A stretch of 64,000 nucleotides of DNA. Origin: Paramyrothecium sp. XJ0827 (lineage: Eukaryota > Ascomycota > Sordariomycetes > Hypocreales > Stachybotryaceae). Shown piece by piece: positions 1 to 12,340 of this stretch. The stretch spans positions 1,550,001-1,614,000 of the forward strand of contig JAJFPB010000006.1 of assembly GCA_020881915.1 (NCBI GenBank), in the 5' to 3' direction. How positions within the stretch are numbered: the first letter of the stretch is position 1; the number at the start of each line of letters is the position of its first letter. A model generated the notes under the pieces. That model saw nothing but the letters and a program-made list of their open reading frames with translations, was not told the DNA's origin and ran no database searches. The translations under genes were made by a program, and so were the position numbers.

Positions 1-705
1 TAGTGTATGCGGCAAGCCCGGCCATAATGTACGAATATGTTAGGCAGAGATAGAGGTATCTGGGCAAGAGTATAGCGATTAGTTCTAATTGATTAAATGA
101 TCTGTGGTGTTTTAATTGAGGTTCCTGCCTTGAGGGTTGAGATTAGTGACCGACTCGCTTGTCTGACCGACTCGCTTATTATATACGTTATCCCTAGAGA
201 GATTATGTAGCTGCATAACAAAGATCCACCTTTGAAAACTTAGTTTAGTCATAATTAAACTTGTTCGCAACTCGGATTTGACATACCGAGGCCGAGCTTA
301 TTCAGAAAGCTGATGGTCGATGGGGAAATGGTCCCACAAGTAATCTTTGACTAATAGACAGAGCCTTGGTGGTAGCTTTCAAATAATGCTTGTTAATATC
401 TCAAGAATAAAGAATATCTATCACTGCATTCTACTATCCACGATGGAAAAACTGTTAGTTCTTTGACCCACCAGTGGCTTTTATTTACGGCGTCTGTCTT
501 TTTGTGAACTGCCTGTCGAGCTAGATTGCGACGACTGCCGTGGTGGACCATCACAGCCACATGACAAAATTGTGGATAGACCGGAAACAGCCAATTAGCG
601 CCCCCCATGCCCATGCCGGAAAACTCGGGGGAGACGCCCGATCTTTCCTCGATGCTCATTTGCGTACTTCGTCCTTCCCTGTCACCTCGAGTTCAGCGGT
701 TGACA
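1..705. other. Left-edge intergenic stretch, AT-rich
   Basis: No gene is supported here; the open frames are short and lack recognisable motifs. A 14-bp direct repeat (positions 147-160 and 164-177) lies in AT-rich sequence. The right part is the promoter and leader of the Zn2Cys6 regulator that starts at 706. The extreme left may belong to a gene or repeat outside the window. Confidence 0.6.
147..177. repeat. 14-bp direct repeat
   Basis: TGACCGACTCGCTT is present at 147-160 and again at 164-177, three bases apart. It is seen directly. It could be a duplicated regulator site or a chance local duplication; nothing else marks it. Confidence 0.8.
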
Positions 706-2790
706 ATGGATGTCGATCGACCAACAGTCTCCCAGTCGCCAAGGAGCGCAGCTTCAGCGGGCGAGCCGCAGGTGTCGGAGGCGCGGCCGGCGAAGCGGCT
801 CAAGACAATTCTTCCGGTTTCCTCACAGGCCTCCTCGACTTCAACAGCCCTGGAGGATGTCCTCGCAACAAGCGCATTATGTTCAAAATGCCGTAGAAGT
901 GGAGCATGCGAGAAGTGCCGACTACGCAAAACCAAATGCGACAACCGGCGACCAAGTTGTGGCTATTGCACCAGGAGGAACCTCCCATGTGTTTATGATT
1001 TGGATGAGCCGGCGTAAGTTTTCTGGCAGACATGATCCGAAGTACCCCAGAAGCTGAGGCGTTGTACCAACTCTAGGCCTGCTGCTACCAACGATGCTGT
1101 CCTCGACGCAATTGCCAATTTGACACGCCTTGTGCAGAAACAGGACGACCAACTCAGTCGCCACTGCTGTGGCTCGTGTCTCGCATCCACCCATACTTCG
1201 GAAGGGCAGCGAGTCGATATTGTACCCCATCTTCAGCCAGCAAATGCGGCTTACGGCTTCATCGACGAACCGTCGCTTGCTGGTCGCATAACGGAAAGCA
1301 AGCTACAGGCACAAGGTGCCGAAACCGTCTTGGAATGGAACATACTGGCACCGTACAGAACGAATGAATGCCTGTTTGCTGCAACAGAACAACTTCAAGA
1401 AGACTTCGATAGCCTTAGCCCTCCTGTTATGCGTCGCACAGAGATGCTACAGCTAGAATCACGGTATATCCAGGGTGTTCATATTAAGAACCCGTTTCTA
1501 AAACTGCCAGAGCTGCGCGCCAAGATCTTGGATATGGCTGAGTGTGGCCCTGACTGGTCAACAAAAACTTGCCTGGTGGCGCTCGTTTGTGCGATCGGTG
1601 CAGCAACCCAAACTGTTGCTGTATCCTCTTGTCAGGATGATGATTTGCCAGGCGGCGAAGCACAGAGTCTAACCGGTCCTTCGGACCTTACTGTATCATT
1701 ACAGTACTGGAGTCTTGCTGCGAAACGTATCGGAATAGCAATCGGCCGCAATGACGTCGAGGCTGTGCAGTGCTTATGTCTAGCTGGGATTTGGCATATG
1801 CACCTTTTCAGACCTATAGAGGCCTGGAGGTTCTTCCATCTTGCCGGCGCTGCATGGCATGGCCTCAAGCTGATGGACCGGTCGCTCTACAAGCCTTCCG
1901 ATGTCAAAGCAACACCGCCAAATTCATTGACCGACATGCAAGCCCTTCATTTCACTATATGGAAGTCACAATGCGAGCTCCTCATGGAGCTGCCCCTACC
2001 TTGCACTGACCTCGATGATTCTCTCTTCCCTCATGGCTTCCCGAACCCCCCAGTCGCCGAAACAGATGATTCCACAAGGATCATCACGAACCATGAACGG
2101 ACTTGGTGGTACTATCTCGCCGAGATAGCGGCCCGTCACCTGCTCAACCGCATTGCCCGGACGGATGGTGAAGTACCGCGGCAGGTCACGGATGACCATG
2201 TCCGCAAAATGCTGAGACAAGCCGAAATAATGGAGACGCAGATTTATAATTGGTACTTATCCCTGCCATCCCTCTTCCGGTTTCAAATCCCGACAGGGTT
2301 GGATCTCGAACACTACTCGGATGATTTGACATTGATTCTACGACATCGCTATCTCGGTCTGCGTGAATATGTTGGAAGACCTTTCGTGAGGCTCTGCGTG
2401 GACTACGAACTGGAGGACATCGAGCCGGCTCTTCGAGCTAGAATCACTTCTTTGGCCTCACAGTCTGTAGAATACAGCATCATCAAGATTCTGCAGTGCC
2501 AACCTGTGCGGCATCAGGGGACGTGGTTCCAAGTACGTCAGCTGCTCACGTACACTCTAATCTTGAGCGCCGTGTGCTTCGCAAAGCAACGGTCCGACAG
2601 GCTCAGTGCCAACGCCATTGCTGTGCCTCAAGGCTGGTTGCTGAAAGTGTGTGAAGCACTCGGGCGTTTGGAAGCAACGTTTTGGAGGGAAGAAAATGGA
2701 GGGGCTAAAGCCTCGTATACCCTCATTCAATCCCTGTTGGCGAAATGTTCTGATGTGGATGCAGGGAGTGCTTTTCGTGGAACAGCGTGA
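706..2790 (+). CDS. Zn2Cys6 fungal transcription factor (673 aa)
   Basis: Two exons, 706..1013 and 1077..2790; the 63-bp intron has a GTAAGT donor and TAG acceptor and keeps frame. The Zn2Cys6 cluster has cysteines at residues 68, 71, 78, 85, 88 and 95, preceded by an extra CSKC at 59-62. The rest is a typical long fungal-specific regulatory region, ending with helical sequence but no catalytic motif. The start at 706 has a good context (ACAATGG); an in-frame ATG at 607 would add 33 residues without adding any domain. It lies tail-to-tail with the pectate lyase at 4799-6256, about 2 kb away, so a role in pectin use is possible but is only inference from position. Target genes cannot be read from the sequence. 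Confidence 0.9.
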
Positions 2791-4798
2791 GAATTTTACT
2801 TCTAATTCTAGTTCGCCTATCAGAGGGGATTCCCGTCCACTTACGGCTTCACAAGTGCCAGATTCTTCAATGGCCCATGTAAGGGGGCGGCATCTAGAAG
2901 TCTCCGGATGAGGTCCTTGATGATGATATTCAATTGCATAAGGAGCAGAAGAAGAAAGCTAGCTAGGTTCCTGGGGAGCGGCCGTTATATAGCTGTTAGT
3001 GGGCCTGGTTCCGGCGCCGGCTTGTCCGGCGCCATGATCCCAGGGTCTTGGTTATCCTGTAGCAGTCCAGGAGCCCAGACCGCACCATGAACGCTTCTAG
3101 GACCCGCTAGATTTGAGGCATGCAGCCCTCAGATGTGACACGGGAGGAGATTGGATAGCCACACACTAATAAGCTAAATGATGTTCTCAGCCCCTTACTA
3201 GTTCGAAGTGCAATTTGAGATGTTTTGACGCAGACCTGGAGTTCTTGCGTTCAACATTCACACACAAGGACGAAGCAAGGTTCAGCATCTCAGTGGCTGC
3301 TTCTCACATCGGGCCGATGTCACATATTCATGAAATGACGACACAAGTTTCCACCAGTGAGAGAAAGAAGAAATATGCGGCGTGGCGTGATATGTAACCA
3401 TAGTTGCTTTTTGGAAGAGGCTTATCGGAACTTGACACCACGAACAAAATCGTCAGGAACTTTGCCTGAAACAACACCACTGAAAAGGTGGATCAGCACG
3501 GGCGCAGGCGTGAATGGAAGAAATGTAGTAGACTTGTTCGTGCCCGTATTCTCAGCCTCACCATGGGAGCCGACACTTGGTTGAAAGATGACAGATATCT
3601 CAGCCACAGAACTAACAAAGCGACTACAGGTGCCAAGCCGTGGCTGAGGAAAGGGCACAATCCAACGCCGACCGGTAGAAGTGCGTTTGGCCAGCGATTG
3701 CGTCTGAACCAGTCCGCGGCAGCCATGTCTCTTGGCCTCCAAGGCTCAAGGTGCTCGAGGTTTTACTTGGCATCGTGGACTCTTGACAATTTCCATCGCG
3801 GCCGCCAAGCTTCTGTCATTGTTTCCTCAAACACGTGATACGTTCACAGCTTTACTGATGCTAATGTGTCTCAAAGTCTGGATAAAATAAACTCGTCCCT
3901 CGTCACAGACGCTCCTAGTGGTATCGAGCTTCAATCTGGAAAGCCATTGGTCGAGGAAGGCTGTAAATATCGTTGTATCTGGTCGGAGTAGAAGCAAGTG
4001 CCGTATTTTTCCTCTATAGCCACACAATAGGTCGCGAGGCGCCACTGCGAAACATGTGATGGACTTCCAGTCAGATTAGGCGCCCTCTTTTCCATCCTTG
4101 CTCGCGTAGACGTCTTCTCCAACATTCACTCAACCCTGTGATGTTCCGTTCATGTCCAGATCGGTCGCCAAGGATCCATTTGGTCGTGCAGGAAGTAAAA
4201 GGGTTGTCATTGCGGCACACTAGAGACGTTGCCTGCAGCAATTTTCTGCGACAATTACCAGAAATGTGAGAGGAGAAAGGTTATGATTTCTGGACTTTCC
4301 AGTTGGGATTGCCCCTGACAAGATCGCTCTTAGGAGTAATGAGAGTTTTCAGAGTTGATGAGGCTACGGTAAAGTTTTGCAGGTTGTGGGCTAAATCGCC
4401 AAATAACTTGCTCAAATTTCCATTTCAAGCTGGTTTCAGCAGGCATTATTCTTGTATGTTTGCAGTGGGAGCCTTAGCAGTTTTGATACGAAGTTGTTCT
4501 ACGAATAATAATCCAAATCGCGTCCCGGTTCAAAACGTGGCATTTTGAATCTGGGTAGAGACGATTGCGGAATGCCCTCTTTCCAGTTCATATCTGCAAT
4601 ATTGATGTTCTAATTCAATGCTTCTACATACATGAGAACAAATTGCTATGTATCTCGAAGGTCAATAATATAAAAAGCACGAATGATTGAATTCAACTAG
4701 CTGAGTAAAGATACAGCCCCCAACTATAGTAGTTGTTCTTAAGATACACGGCTATTCTGTCTGCTTCTTACATGTCCTTCCAGATGTGATCTGCTAGT
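2791..4798. other. 2-kb spacer without a supported gene
   Basis: Only short overlapping frames occur on both strands (the longest about 115 codons around 3420-3840), with no motif, signal peptide or plausible exon chain. The spacer separates the convergent ends of the regulator and the CBM1-pectate lyase and should hold both 3' UTRs. A decayed gene near 3400-4100 cannot be excluded. Confidence 0.5.
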
Positions 4799-6256
4799 CT
4801 AAATGCCTAGCGGGCCGACACCAGCGTATTGGTAGATACGTTTGCAAACGCAGACTGCTGGATCAAGACTGGGAACATTTGTTAGCTTCCCAAACTTGGA
4901 TCGAGTTTATCGGAAGAATACTTACGTGTAACTGTATGGCGGCTCTACGTGTCCCGTCTGAGTAATAGCTGTTGGGCTCTGGTAGAAGATGTTGTTGCGC
5001 TCAGTGACGAATCCTTGAACGTCCGCATCAACGTTGGTGACAATTGCCTGGTTGACAGCGATGAAGTGGTTGTTCTCAACGAGGGCTTTGGCTCCCTCAC
5101 GAATATTGAGTCCAGAGGTGGGGATGTTCTCATAGCAGCTTGAGTAGATGTGGCCGGTGCCAAAACGAAGGGATGGCGTGCGCGAGTTGACATTGAACCA
5201 CCAATTGTGGTGGTATGTCACACGAAGACGTCCGCTGTCCTCCTTGCCGTTGCTGGCAGAGTGGCCAATCAAGGATCCCTTCCACTGTTCCTATTCGTTA
5301 GCATTGTCGCAGCAGTAGCTACAAATGTAACTTAAACCAAGTATAGACACCAATTCGACGCAGTAGACTTACGTGATCTTGGAAAGCGTTCCACGAGACC
5401 GTGACCAGGTCACTTCCGTGCGTGATGTCAAGCTGGCCATCGAAGAAGTCCTTGTCGCCCGTAATTCCAAGGTTTGTGAACTCGTTGTGGTCGACCCACA
5501 CGTTGGTAGCACCATCCAGCGACAGAGAATCCTTTCCTTCGGGTGGAGTGGTGAACTTCAAGTTGCGGATAATGACATTGGATACGTCCTTGAGGCGAAG
5601 ACCACCGTCGACAAAGCCTGCCTATCGTCAGTGCCGAACTGAACCAGCCACAGAAGCGCTTACCTCCGGAGATCTTAACACCAACAATAGTCGTGTCGCT
5701 GTTGACATCGATGATGCCACACTTAGATAAGATGCTTGCAATTCGAATGACACCGCCGTTCTCGACAGCAGCTTCAAATTCCGCGCAGGTGTTCACAGTA
5801 ACCCCCGCGCCGCTACCACCGCCGGTAGTACCAGCGCCGTAGCCCTCAAGCTTGTCAATAGGGGCGTTGCAGGACCCTACGGCACCAGTGGATGTAGAAG
5901 CGGGTGCGGACGAAGTACGGGTAGACGTGGACGAAGGGGCCTGTGTTGTAGCCCGTGTGCTGGTCGACGTAGCCTTCGTGCTGGTCGACGTAGTCTTCGT
6001 GCTAGTCGGCACGGGTCCAGACCCTTGTAGGCACTGGTGGTACCACTCATTCTGAGGTACGCAGGTCCAGCCTGATGAATCACGGAGTCAGCTATTCTGC
6101 AAGGTCACCATCCAACAGCGTAGATCATAACCTACCGGCGATACAGGTCGTCGGCCCAGTGTACCCCAAACCACCACACTGACCCCAAGCTCCTGCTTGG
6201 GCGGTAACACCGCCGGCAAGAACGAGGACAGCAGGAATCACACTCAGGAGCAACAT
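4799..6256 (-). CDS. Secreted pectate lyase (PL1) with N-terminal CBM1 (400 aa)
   Basis: Minus-strand exons 6256..6136, 6071..5664, 5617..5373, 5284..4926 and 4868..4799; all four introns are GT-AG and the sum is in frame. Order of parts: signal peptide (about 1-19), a complete CBM1 cellulose-binding module (about 22-56, with QCGG and the NEWYHQC end), a Ser/Thr-rich linker, then a PL1 pectate lyase domain. The lyase shows the DGQLDITHGSD calcium-region motif, DHWKGSLIGHS and the catalytic-arginine segment NSRTPSLRFG. It would cleave polygalacturonate by Ca-dependent beta-elimination outside the cell, giving 4,5-unsaturated oligouronides. The CBM1 would anchor it to cellulose in the wall. A TATA box (TATAAAA, minus strand, 6365..6359) lies about 100 bp before the ATG and an exact TCCNCCAAT element at 6571-6579. 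Family assignment is firm. Confidence 0.95.
5957..6009. repeat. 21-bp tandem repeat encoding the S/T linker
   Basis: A 21-bp unit is repeated about 2.5 times (5957-5977, 5978-5998, 5999-6009 partial) inside the CBM1-pectate lyase gene. It encodes part of the Thr/Ser/Lys linker between binding module and lyase domain, so linker length is likely variable between strains. Confidence 0.85.
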
Positions 6257-7086
6257 TATGCACGATGGGCAGCTTGGCAAAGCTAATGCTCAAATCACGT
6301 CTCGTGCTGTGAGCTATTGAGGGAGTGATCTGCCATAATGATGGGGCATCATATGCACTTTTATATTGGAGATCATCACGGCGAAGAACCGAAGCGTGGT
6401 CCAGTCTCCGCATAGGCTAGTATGAAACGGCTTCAATTGGTAACGGAGAGTTCGGACACTCATACTGTTTTCAGCGTATCATCGCTGGCCAACAAGCCTA
6501 GCACAGGTAAGTCGCGCAAATTCCCGAAAGTGTCCATGTGTCGTACTGCGTGGAATAATCCTTGCCTATTTCCACCAATCGAACAGGCTCCACGAGAAAT
6601 GCTACACATCACAACCAGCTGCCTCATGTAGCAATTACCAATTACTTGATAAGAAAATAGTGGATTGTTACCCCTGTTACTATGAGATTCATGGAACTAA
6701 GTATCAATTCTAGGGTCTTCAAGGACGAAGAATCCGATATAACGGCAGCAGAGGGCAGGATATGAGGTTTGCACTCGGACTTGTAGGTCGACCTTTCTGA
6801 CATGTCCTCAGACTTGCTCTTTGCGGACGATCAGCGGAGACCAAGAGCTCCTGTGCGTGCTAGCATAACAACTTTAAAATGCACATCTGCCGCGCCAAGA
6901 CTGAAGGAATAGCACCGCGGCCGTAATAGGCAACATGTTACATGACTCCAAGGAGACTGCATAGATTGTGGGCCAATATTGTCGCTGCAGCCGCCCTTGG
7001 CATATGGCGCTACATGGCTTCAGAATTTCGGGCGTAGGAGTTAAGAGCCCATCATCCAAGGGATACCAGATACCAACGCGGCCCCG
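6257..7086. promoter_or_regulatory. Promoter region of the CBM1-pectate lyase
   Basis: It lies between the start of the pectate lyase (minus) and the 3' end of the MFS gene (minus). It contains the minus-strand TATA box at 6359-6365 and the galacturonate-element match at 6571-6579. No gene is seen in the remainder. Confidence 0.6.
6571..6579 (+). promoter_or_regulatory. Galacturonate-responsive element match (TCCACCAAT)
   Basis: It exactly matches TCCNCCAAT, the element linked to galacturonic-acid induction and the GaaR regulator in Aspergillus and, as CCNCCAAT, in Botrytis. It lies 315 bp before the pectate lyase ATG. Function is inferred from the motif and its neighbour. Confidence 0.55.
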
Positions 7087-8575
7087 TCAAAGCCGGACCT
7101 TGACCGCAAAGCCCTTCTTTCCATGCAGAAGCTGCCGGGCGACAAGAATGCAGACCGCACCAAAACCGACAACACCCACATAAAGACCTGCCAAAGCTCG
7201 AGTTCCGAAGGTTTGGAGCATCTGCCCACTCAATGGACTGGCTAGGAGCAGGGAGAAGCTTACAAAGAAGTACATGGTTCCTGAAAGGCTAGTTAGCATT
7301 GTGTGATCCATACGGAGAAGAAGACATCGACTTGCCAAAGTATCTTCCATAGTCCTCCGTTTCGCATGTCTTTCCCATACACACTGGCGTTAAGGAGATG
7401 AACGAGCCACTTCCAAACCCCCAGAGCGCAGAGAAGGCATAAAGAGCACCCAATGAGCTTGAGCCAAATGGCACTAGAATTGCACCCGTGAAAATGGCTG
7501 TAGCCACTATCATACAAATCAATATGTTGAAGTGGCCGAAATGATCGCCAGCTAGGCCCGGAAGAAGCCGCCCGACGGTTGAAGTAGCGTTGGCAATGGC
7601 AACGAGAGCGTAGCCGACATTGGTGCTCCAGTTTGCTGCGGATGCATAAGTAGGAAGAAGTGAAAACACGCCAAAGATGGCAAACTCAAGCGCGAAGAGC
7701 CCAATGGTTACAAGCGTGAATGTGCCATTTTTGAGGGCCTTGAAGTTGATCGCGATTCTCCTGCGACGGCGGCGTTCATTTGCTTCGGCAAGTAAATTAT
7801 GCGAAACTGGCTGCTGAAGACATAATGTGGCCACGACCATGACTGCAGCGTAAAGGAAAGCCAGGGCTCTAATGGTCCATGCCCATCCTATCCGAGGAAA
7901 CAAGCTCCGTAGCATCAAAGGGACGATGACGCCGCCAATGCTAGAGCCACAGAGGGCTATACCCATTGCCAGGCCACGGCGGCGATGAAACCGTTTGCTC
8001 ACGATGGCAACCCCAACCATGGAGACAACTGCGGCACCGATGCCGCCCCAAACACCAAGAACTATCATAAAATGCCAGTATAAGCGGCACTCAGCCAACA
8101 AGAAGAACACAGGAATGTAGAGGACACAGCCGAGGGGAGCCAGCATCTTCGGCCCGTAGGCATCAAACATGGGTCCAACTTGAATGCCGAGAAACAGCGC
8201 CAAAGAAGTGAAAACGCCAGTGATCCATCCTATGTCTCGTGAAGAGTACGATGATAGTTGATTCAGTTGCAGATACGCTTGGATTACTCCAATCGACTGC
8301 ATAAAACCTGTGAACCCTGTATCAATACCGAATCTAACTAGCCGCGATGGAGCCATAACATGCTCACCATAGCTTGGGAAGAGGAATAGGAAAGCTCCAA
8401 CAACAGACAACCATGCTTTGACATTCCTCTCCTCGTTTGCAGAGCTTGTCGTCGAAAGAGGATACGCGTGAGTCTCGACAGCAGTGTGCCCGTCGATTTC
8501 TCTCAAAGGGATGTCACAATCAGATGGGCCTGCAGTCGCTAGCACGGGGCCGGCGGGATCAGGAGGGTAGGCCAT
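7087..8575 (-). CDS. MFS transporter, monocarboxylate (MCT) type (460 aa)
   Basis: Exons 8575..8368, 8316..7336 and 7280..7087. The first intron (51 bp, GT-AG) is a multiple of three with no stop, so intron retention would still be translated. The second (7281-7335) must use a GC donor (GCAAGT) to keep frame and join ...YFG to TMYFF... as in the family. The protein has a hydrophilic N-terminus of about 55 residues, about 12 membrane segments, and a charged central loop (NERRRRRR). It resembles fungal monocarboxylate permease-like MFS proteins, a group that includes many orphans, so the cargo is not known. It lies next to the DUF2264/GH88 pair on the same strand as DUF2264, which suggests import of acidic sugars or disaccharides (inference). 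The stop is at 7087. Confidence 0.9.
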
Positions 8576-9473
8576 GAGACAGGATCGTAATTCTCAATTG
8601 TTAAAAAAAAATTCCAGACTATTGCCTTGCAAGTGATATAAATGTCCAACGGTAGACGCAAAGAAGGGGTAGAGTGCACAATGGAAACGTGCGAAAGATG
8701 GCAGTCCGAAGTCGCAATTGCACCGGCATTGCGCGATGTCATCTGACTACATAGACCGGGAGTGTTAAGTGCCGGTCTTCACGGCGAAAGACTCATAACA
8801 AACCTTGCTACCATTAGGTTGGTGAAAGCAAGCACACTGATTGGTTAACTGAACCAGGATTGGCTATCATATGATATCATGCACACCACCAGATGGAAAC
8901 TAGAACCTAGTTCCCTTGTGTTATCCGGCGGTGAACAGCCGGTCATTTAGCGTTGCAAGGCCATCCCACAATCACATCCTAATGCAGTTTGAGGAAGGCC
9001 CCGGTAAACGACCAACCAGGATAAGCAAATTGTCTTGGCGGGTGCACACGCGGCATGCATATACTAACTTAGTGCGAAGGCTTTTGATCAGTTTGGGCGG
9101 GGTGCTGCCCAATCTCGGTGGGCTCTGGAAGGTAGGCTTTCTGACTATTTGATCTGAACACTGGATGTGATGGATAAGATAACCCAGGGCGAAAGGACGA
9201 TTAAGTGATAGCGTCGAATGCTTGCACAGATTGAGTTATGCAGTTTTTACAATTAACAGATATCTGGTACCTCGCACAAATAAGCGATTCACAGGGACCA
9301 TAGTTCAGCTTGACGTGCTCCCGGAACTCACCTGCCCGATGGAAGAGACGCAAAAAGCGTTATCAGCGATACCTATGACTTCCTTCAACTCACGCACAAA
9401 ACGAACTTGACACAATCAGCAAGGGGTTATTAATACTTTACTGTCTCTCCTAAAATCTATTCTGATCCAACCT
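8576..9473. promoter_or_regulatory. Promoter region of the MCT-type transporter
   Basis: It lies between the transporter start and the 3' end of the DUF2264 gene. It contains the inverted repeat CCGGC-N8-GCCGG (8925-8942), a form typical of Zn2Cys6 dimer sites. No gene is supported. Confidence 0.5.
8925..8942. promoter_or_regulatory. Inverted repeat CCGGC-N8-GCCGG
   Basis: Perfect 5-bp arms at 8925-8929 and 8938-8942 contain CGG/CCG triplets. Zn2Cys6 dimers commonly bind such paired triplets. It lies about 350 bp before the transporter start and may be a site for one of the two local regulators. Confidence 0.4.
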
Positions 9474-11608
9474 CTAGCCACCATGGACAGCAATGATCTG
9501 CTCTATATCCAGAGACACGCTCGGCCTCTTGGACCACAACGACTCCGTCCTAGACCCTCCCTGCAAATGGTTCGTTGAAGTGGCAAACACGCCACTTACT
9601 AAAGTTGTCTCTCGTATTCGACTATCGGCGGCAGGAGCCGGGGCAAATCTGAAACGCAGACAAGGGATGAAGGTTCGCGGGCAAATGAGATTGGTGTTCG
9701 GATCCGCTCTTAAGATGAACGCGTTTTTCTCCACATTCACACGAATAGCTTCTGGTGAGGCATTTGCATCAACCTCCGTGATTGCAATGTGGGCAACGCC
9801 GCATGTTCCTGTCTTTGATCGCATGATGCAGTGCGTGCTGTGTTGGGAGATCCCTTCGGTATCAGCAGCATCCTTGTTTGCATTAACAGAGATGTGATGG
9901 CCGGTCTCTGTGAAAGCAGGAATTGCGAACCCTCCATCGACAAGCTGCACTTCGCGTCCTATGAAGGCGGATTCTGCCTGTTGGGACCATCGCACTTTGT
10001 GTACTCGTATATGCCATCCTGGGAAGGCCATAGTAAGTGGTATCACTGTGGATTCGATGGCTAGGTCTAACCGGCCAAATGGTTTCCACGTGCTAGTGAG
10101 GCCGGGTGTTGTCTGGCCATCCACCAAGACCTCGCTGAATACTCCATCCGTCGGGCAGTCTCGGACATGCCATGAATGTCCATCATCGAGAGATAAGCTA
10201 ATGGTACTGTCTGGAGCCATCTGCTGCAGTGTGGAACCAGTTGGCACGCTGAACCCAAAGGCAGACGAGTAAGCAAATTTGCAATATTTTGCTGCCTTGC
10301 TCCTGTGAGGTCGAGTTGACATCTGACCTGATGATAGCATGTAATGGTGCTCTGAGCTATTATTGATGATTTGACGAGGCGATGTCATTATTTTGCATGG
10401 CTGTATGGTGCACTTGTCACCGGTCGAGTGTGTAAGTGGGTGTGGTGCTTCCGTTTGCTTCCAGAAATCATGGGTTGCTGGCAAAACGAGAATCAGTAGA
10501 CTCTTGAGACACCAATAAACAGATTGCGGCGAGTTGTAATCTTCGCTCAGGAACAAGTTCGGGTACGCAAACCCAATATTCAAAATGCCGTCAGAGTTGA
10601 AGATGTCAGGCTTGGTAGTCCACCAGCGAAGATGGCGCAACAGCATCCCTTTCACCACGCCAAGCTCATTGACAGGAGCAGGTAGATCTACCTCAGCAAG
10701 AGCAGCCACCGCCCAGAAAGCGGCCATGGCGAAACGATAAGTCATACTCCTCCCGAAGGGTATAGCGGCGCCTGTTCTCGATACATCAGCGATTTCGTGC
10801 TCGTTACGAGTAGCTTGAAGACGGCAATACCATCAACATCGAAATAGCGCCAGTAGTCGGCACCAAACTGCTTGGCTTGATTCCTATAGTTGGCCTTCCT
10901 CTCTTCGTTGCCGATCGCGAACCGCACGTACATCAACTGCGCAAACTGCATTGCAAAACTCCCAGAGTAGTAGTCGGCCTGTCTTCTTTCTTCTCCCCAA
11001 CACCCATCGCTGGACCATCCATCTTGAAGAGCAAATGAGTCCAGTGTTTCAAAGTCTGCAGCGAGTTGAAGATCCAATTCCTCGTCCGTGATATGAAAGA
11101 CTTGCTGCAATGTCAGGTTCACGAAAACCCGGAACCAGCGCCAATTGTTTGCAGGCATGTACTTTCCATTGATCTGTCTCAGCCAAGCAACCAGATTGGC
11201 CTGAGCGGTATCATCTAGACTGGGGAGAAGCTCCTCTGAAGCCACCAACAATGCGATGCAGATGGATTCTGTCTCCACCATCCGCTGGTCAAAGTCGCCA
11301 ATGTCTCCCCAGTATTCCTCATTTGACGGATCAACACCAGCGGCCAATCCTTTCATCCACCTCCTCAAAAGCTCCTTGTCGCCATCATCTTGTCCCAGGA
11401 ATGCGCCGATTCCCAATAGAGGCCGTGAGAATCCTTCGAGTTGAGCGGCGACGTCGTCGAAGGCAGCGACTGTCTCTGGACGTATTTTCACTCGTGCCCC
11501 AGCTGGAGACCTATATTGCTCAATCGGGAGGACTATGTTTCTCGCTGCCGCTACCAAGTCAGAACGACTCTTGAGAGGGTTGTCAGTAAAGCCTGAAAAC
11601 AACACCAT
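9474..11608 (-). CDS. DUF2264 family protein, probable cytosolic glycoside-processing enzyme (691 aa)
   Basis: Exons 11608..10831 and 10771..9474; a 59-bp GT-AG intron joins ...YFDVDG to AAIPFGRSMTYRF, the conserved centre of DUF2264 (Pfam PF10022). The N-terminal part starts with NPLKSRSDLVAAAR, the family's usual opening, and is rich in helices and aromatic residues, as expected for an alpha/alpha toroid. The C-terminal third is probably a beta-sandwich. No signal peptide is present, so it should act in the cytosol. As far as I recall, some DUF2264 proteins are classed in CAZy as glucuronidase-type hydrolases (GH154); I could not check this. It is divergent from the GH88 gene with a 732-bp shared promoter, so the two probably act on the same uronic-acid substrate. 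Length is normal for the family. Confidence 0.85.
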
Positions 11609-12340
11609 ATTGTCGAGGTGGCGATCGTGTCTGAGTGCTCAATTGATTGGATCTCCCAGTATCAAAACCCGGCACTTCTTGTCAGGAGCGCTGCATTTCT
11701 GTCCTACAAAGAAGCAGGTCTCTTCTTGGCAGCAGGGTTGTCACGGTGTATCCCAGGGCCTATTGGAAGAATCTGGTTGTCTTTTCCTATTTTGACGATT
11801 GAATCATTTTCGTCATGGCTTAGGCGAGATTTCATATGCTTGTTGACCCTACAGTGTGACTGGCTCTCCACATTACCCGAGTTCCCCGCATCCTCACCAA
11901 TGCTCTGTCCACTACGAAGTACAGTGCAACCGGGCGGGTCTTCTTGTAGTGGCGTGTCGGAATATCAATCCTTGCGAGTCAGGGCTGCCCCTCGGAGCAT
12001 CTGTAGCGGAGCACGGGCGAACTGAGTCCGAATGTGCTATGCTATTTGTCCGTTTTGCATTGTGATCGTGATCAACAAGGCCGGAAATAACGACATGGAC
12101 GAGCCAGTAGGCGGATGCGAGTAGGAATCTTTTCCGCAGGCCGAGATTGTCAGACATTAGACCGTGACTTAGAAGTCCTTGCGGACCTACATGATTCCGA
12201 GGAACAAGTCCCAGATGCAGTCAGATTTGGCTTGCAGTATAAGGACAACAGCGATCAAATGATCGAGCGGCGCGTGCCAATTCTGCCAGACTCAACCAAT
12301 GCCATTACTCTACTGAATCCCCAGTAGTTATATTTTTATC
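11609..12340. promoter_or_regulatory. Divergent promoter of DUF2264 and GH88 genes
   Basis: This 732-bp region between two opposite start codons is likely a shared control region. I see no coding potential and no exact TCCNCCAAT; a one-mismatch copy (ATTGGAAGA) is at about 11762. Specific regulator sites were not identified with confidence. Confidence 0.55.

Noticed and set aside
1..300. Possible solo LTR or transposon edge
   Set aside because: The sequence is AT-rich with a short direct repeat, but no terminal inverted repeats, target duplication or coding remnant can be shown.
3422..3838. Overlapping frames of about 105-115 codons on both strands
   Set aside because: No motif and no possible exon partner; frames on opposite strands mirror each other as expected by chance.
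10742..10771. Apparent frameshift splitting the DUF2264 gene in two
   Set aside because: A 59-bp GT-AG intron (10772-10830) restores frame and the conserved AAIPFGRSMTYRF sequence, so the gene is intact.
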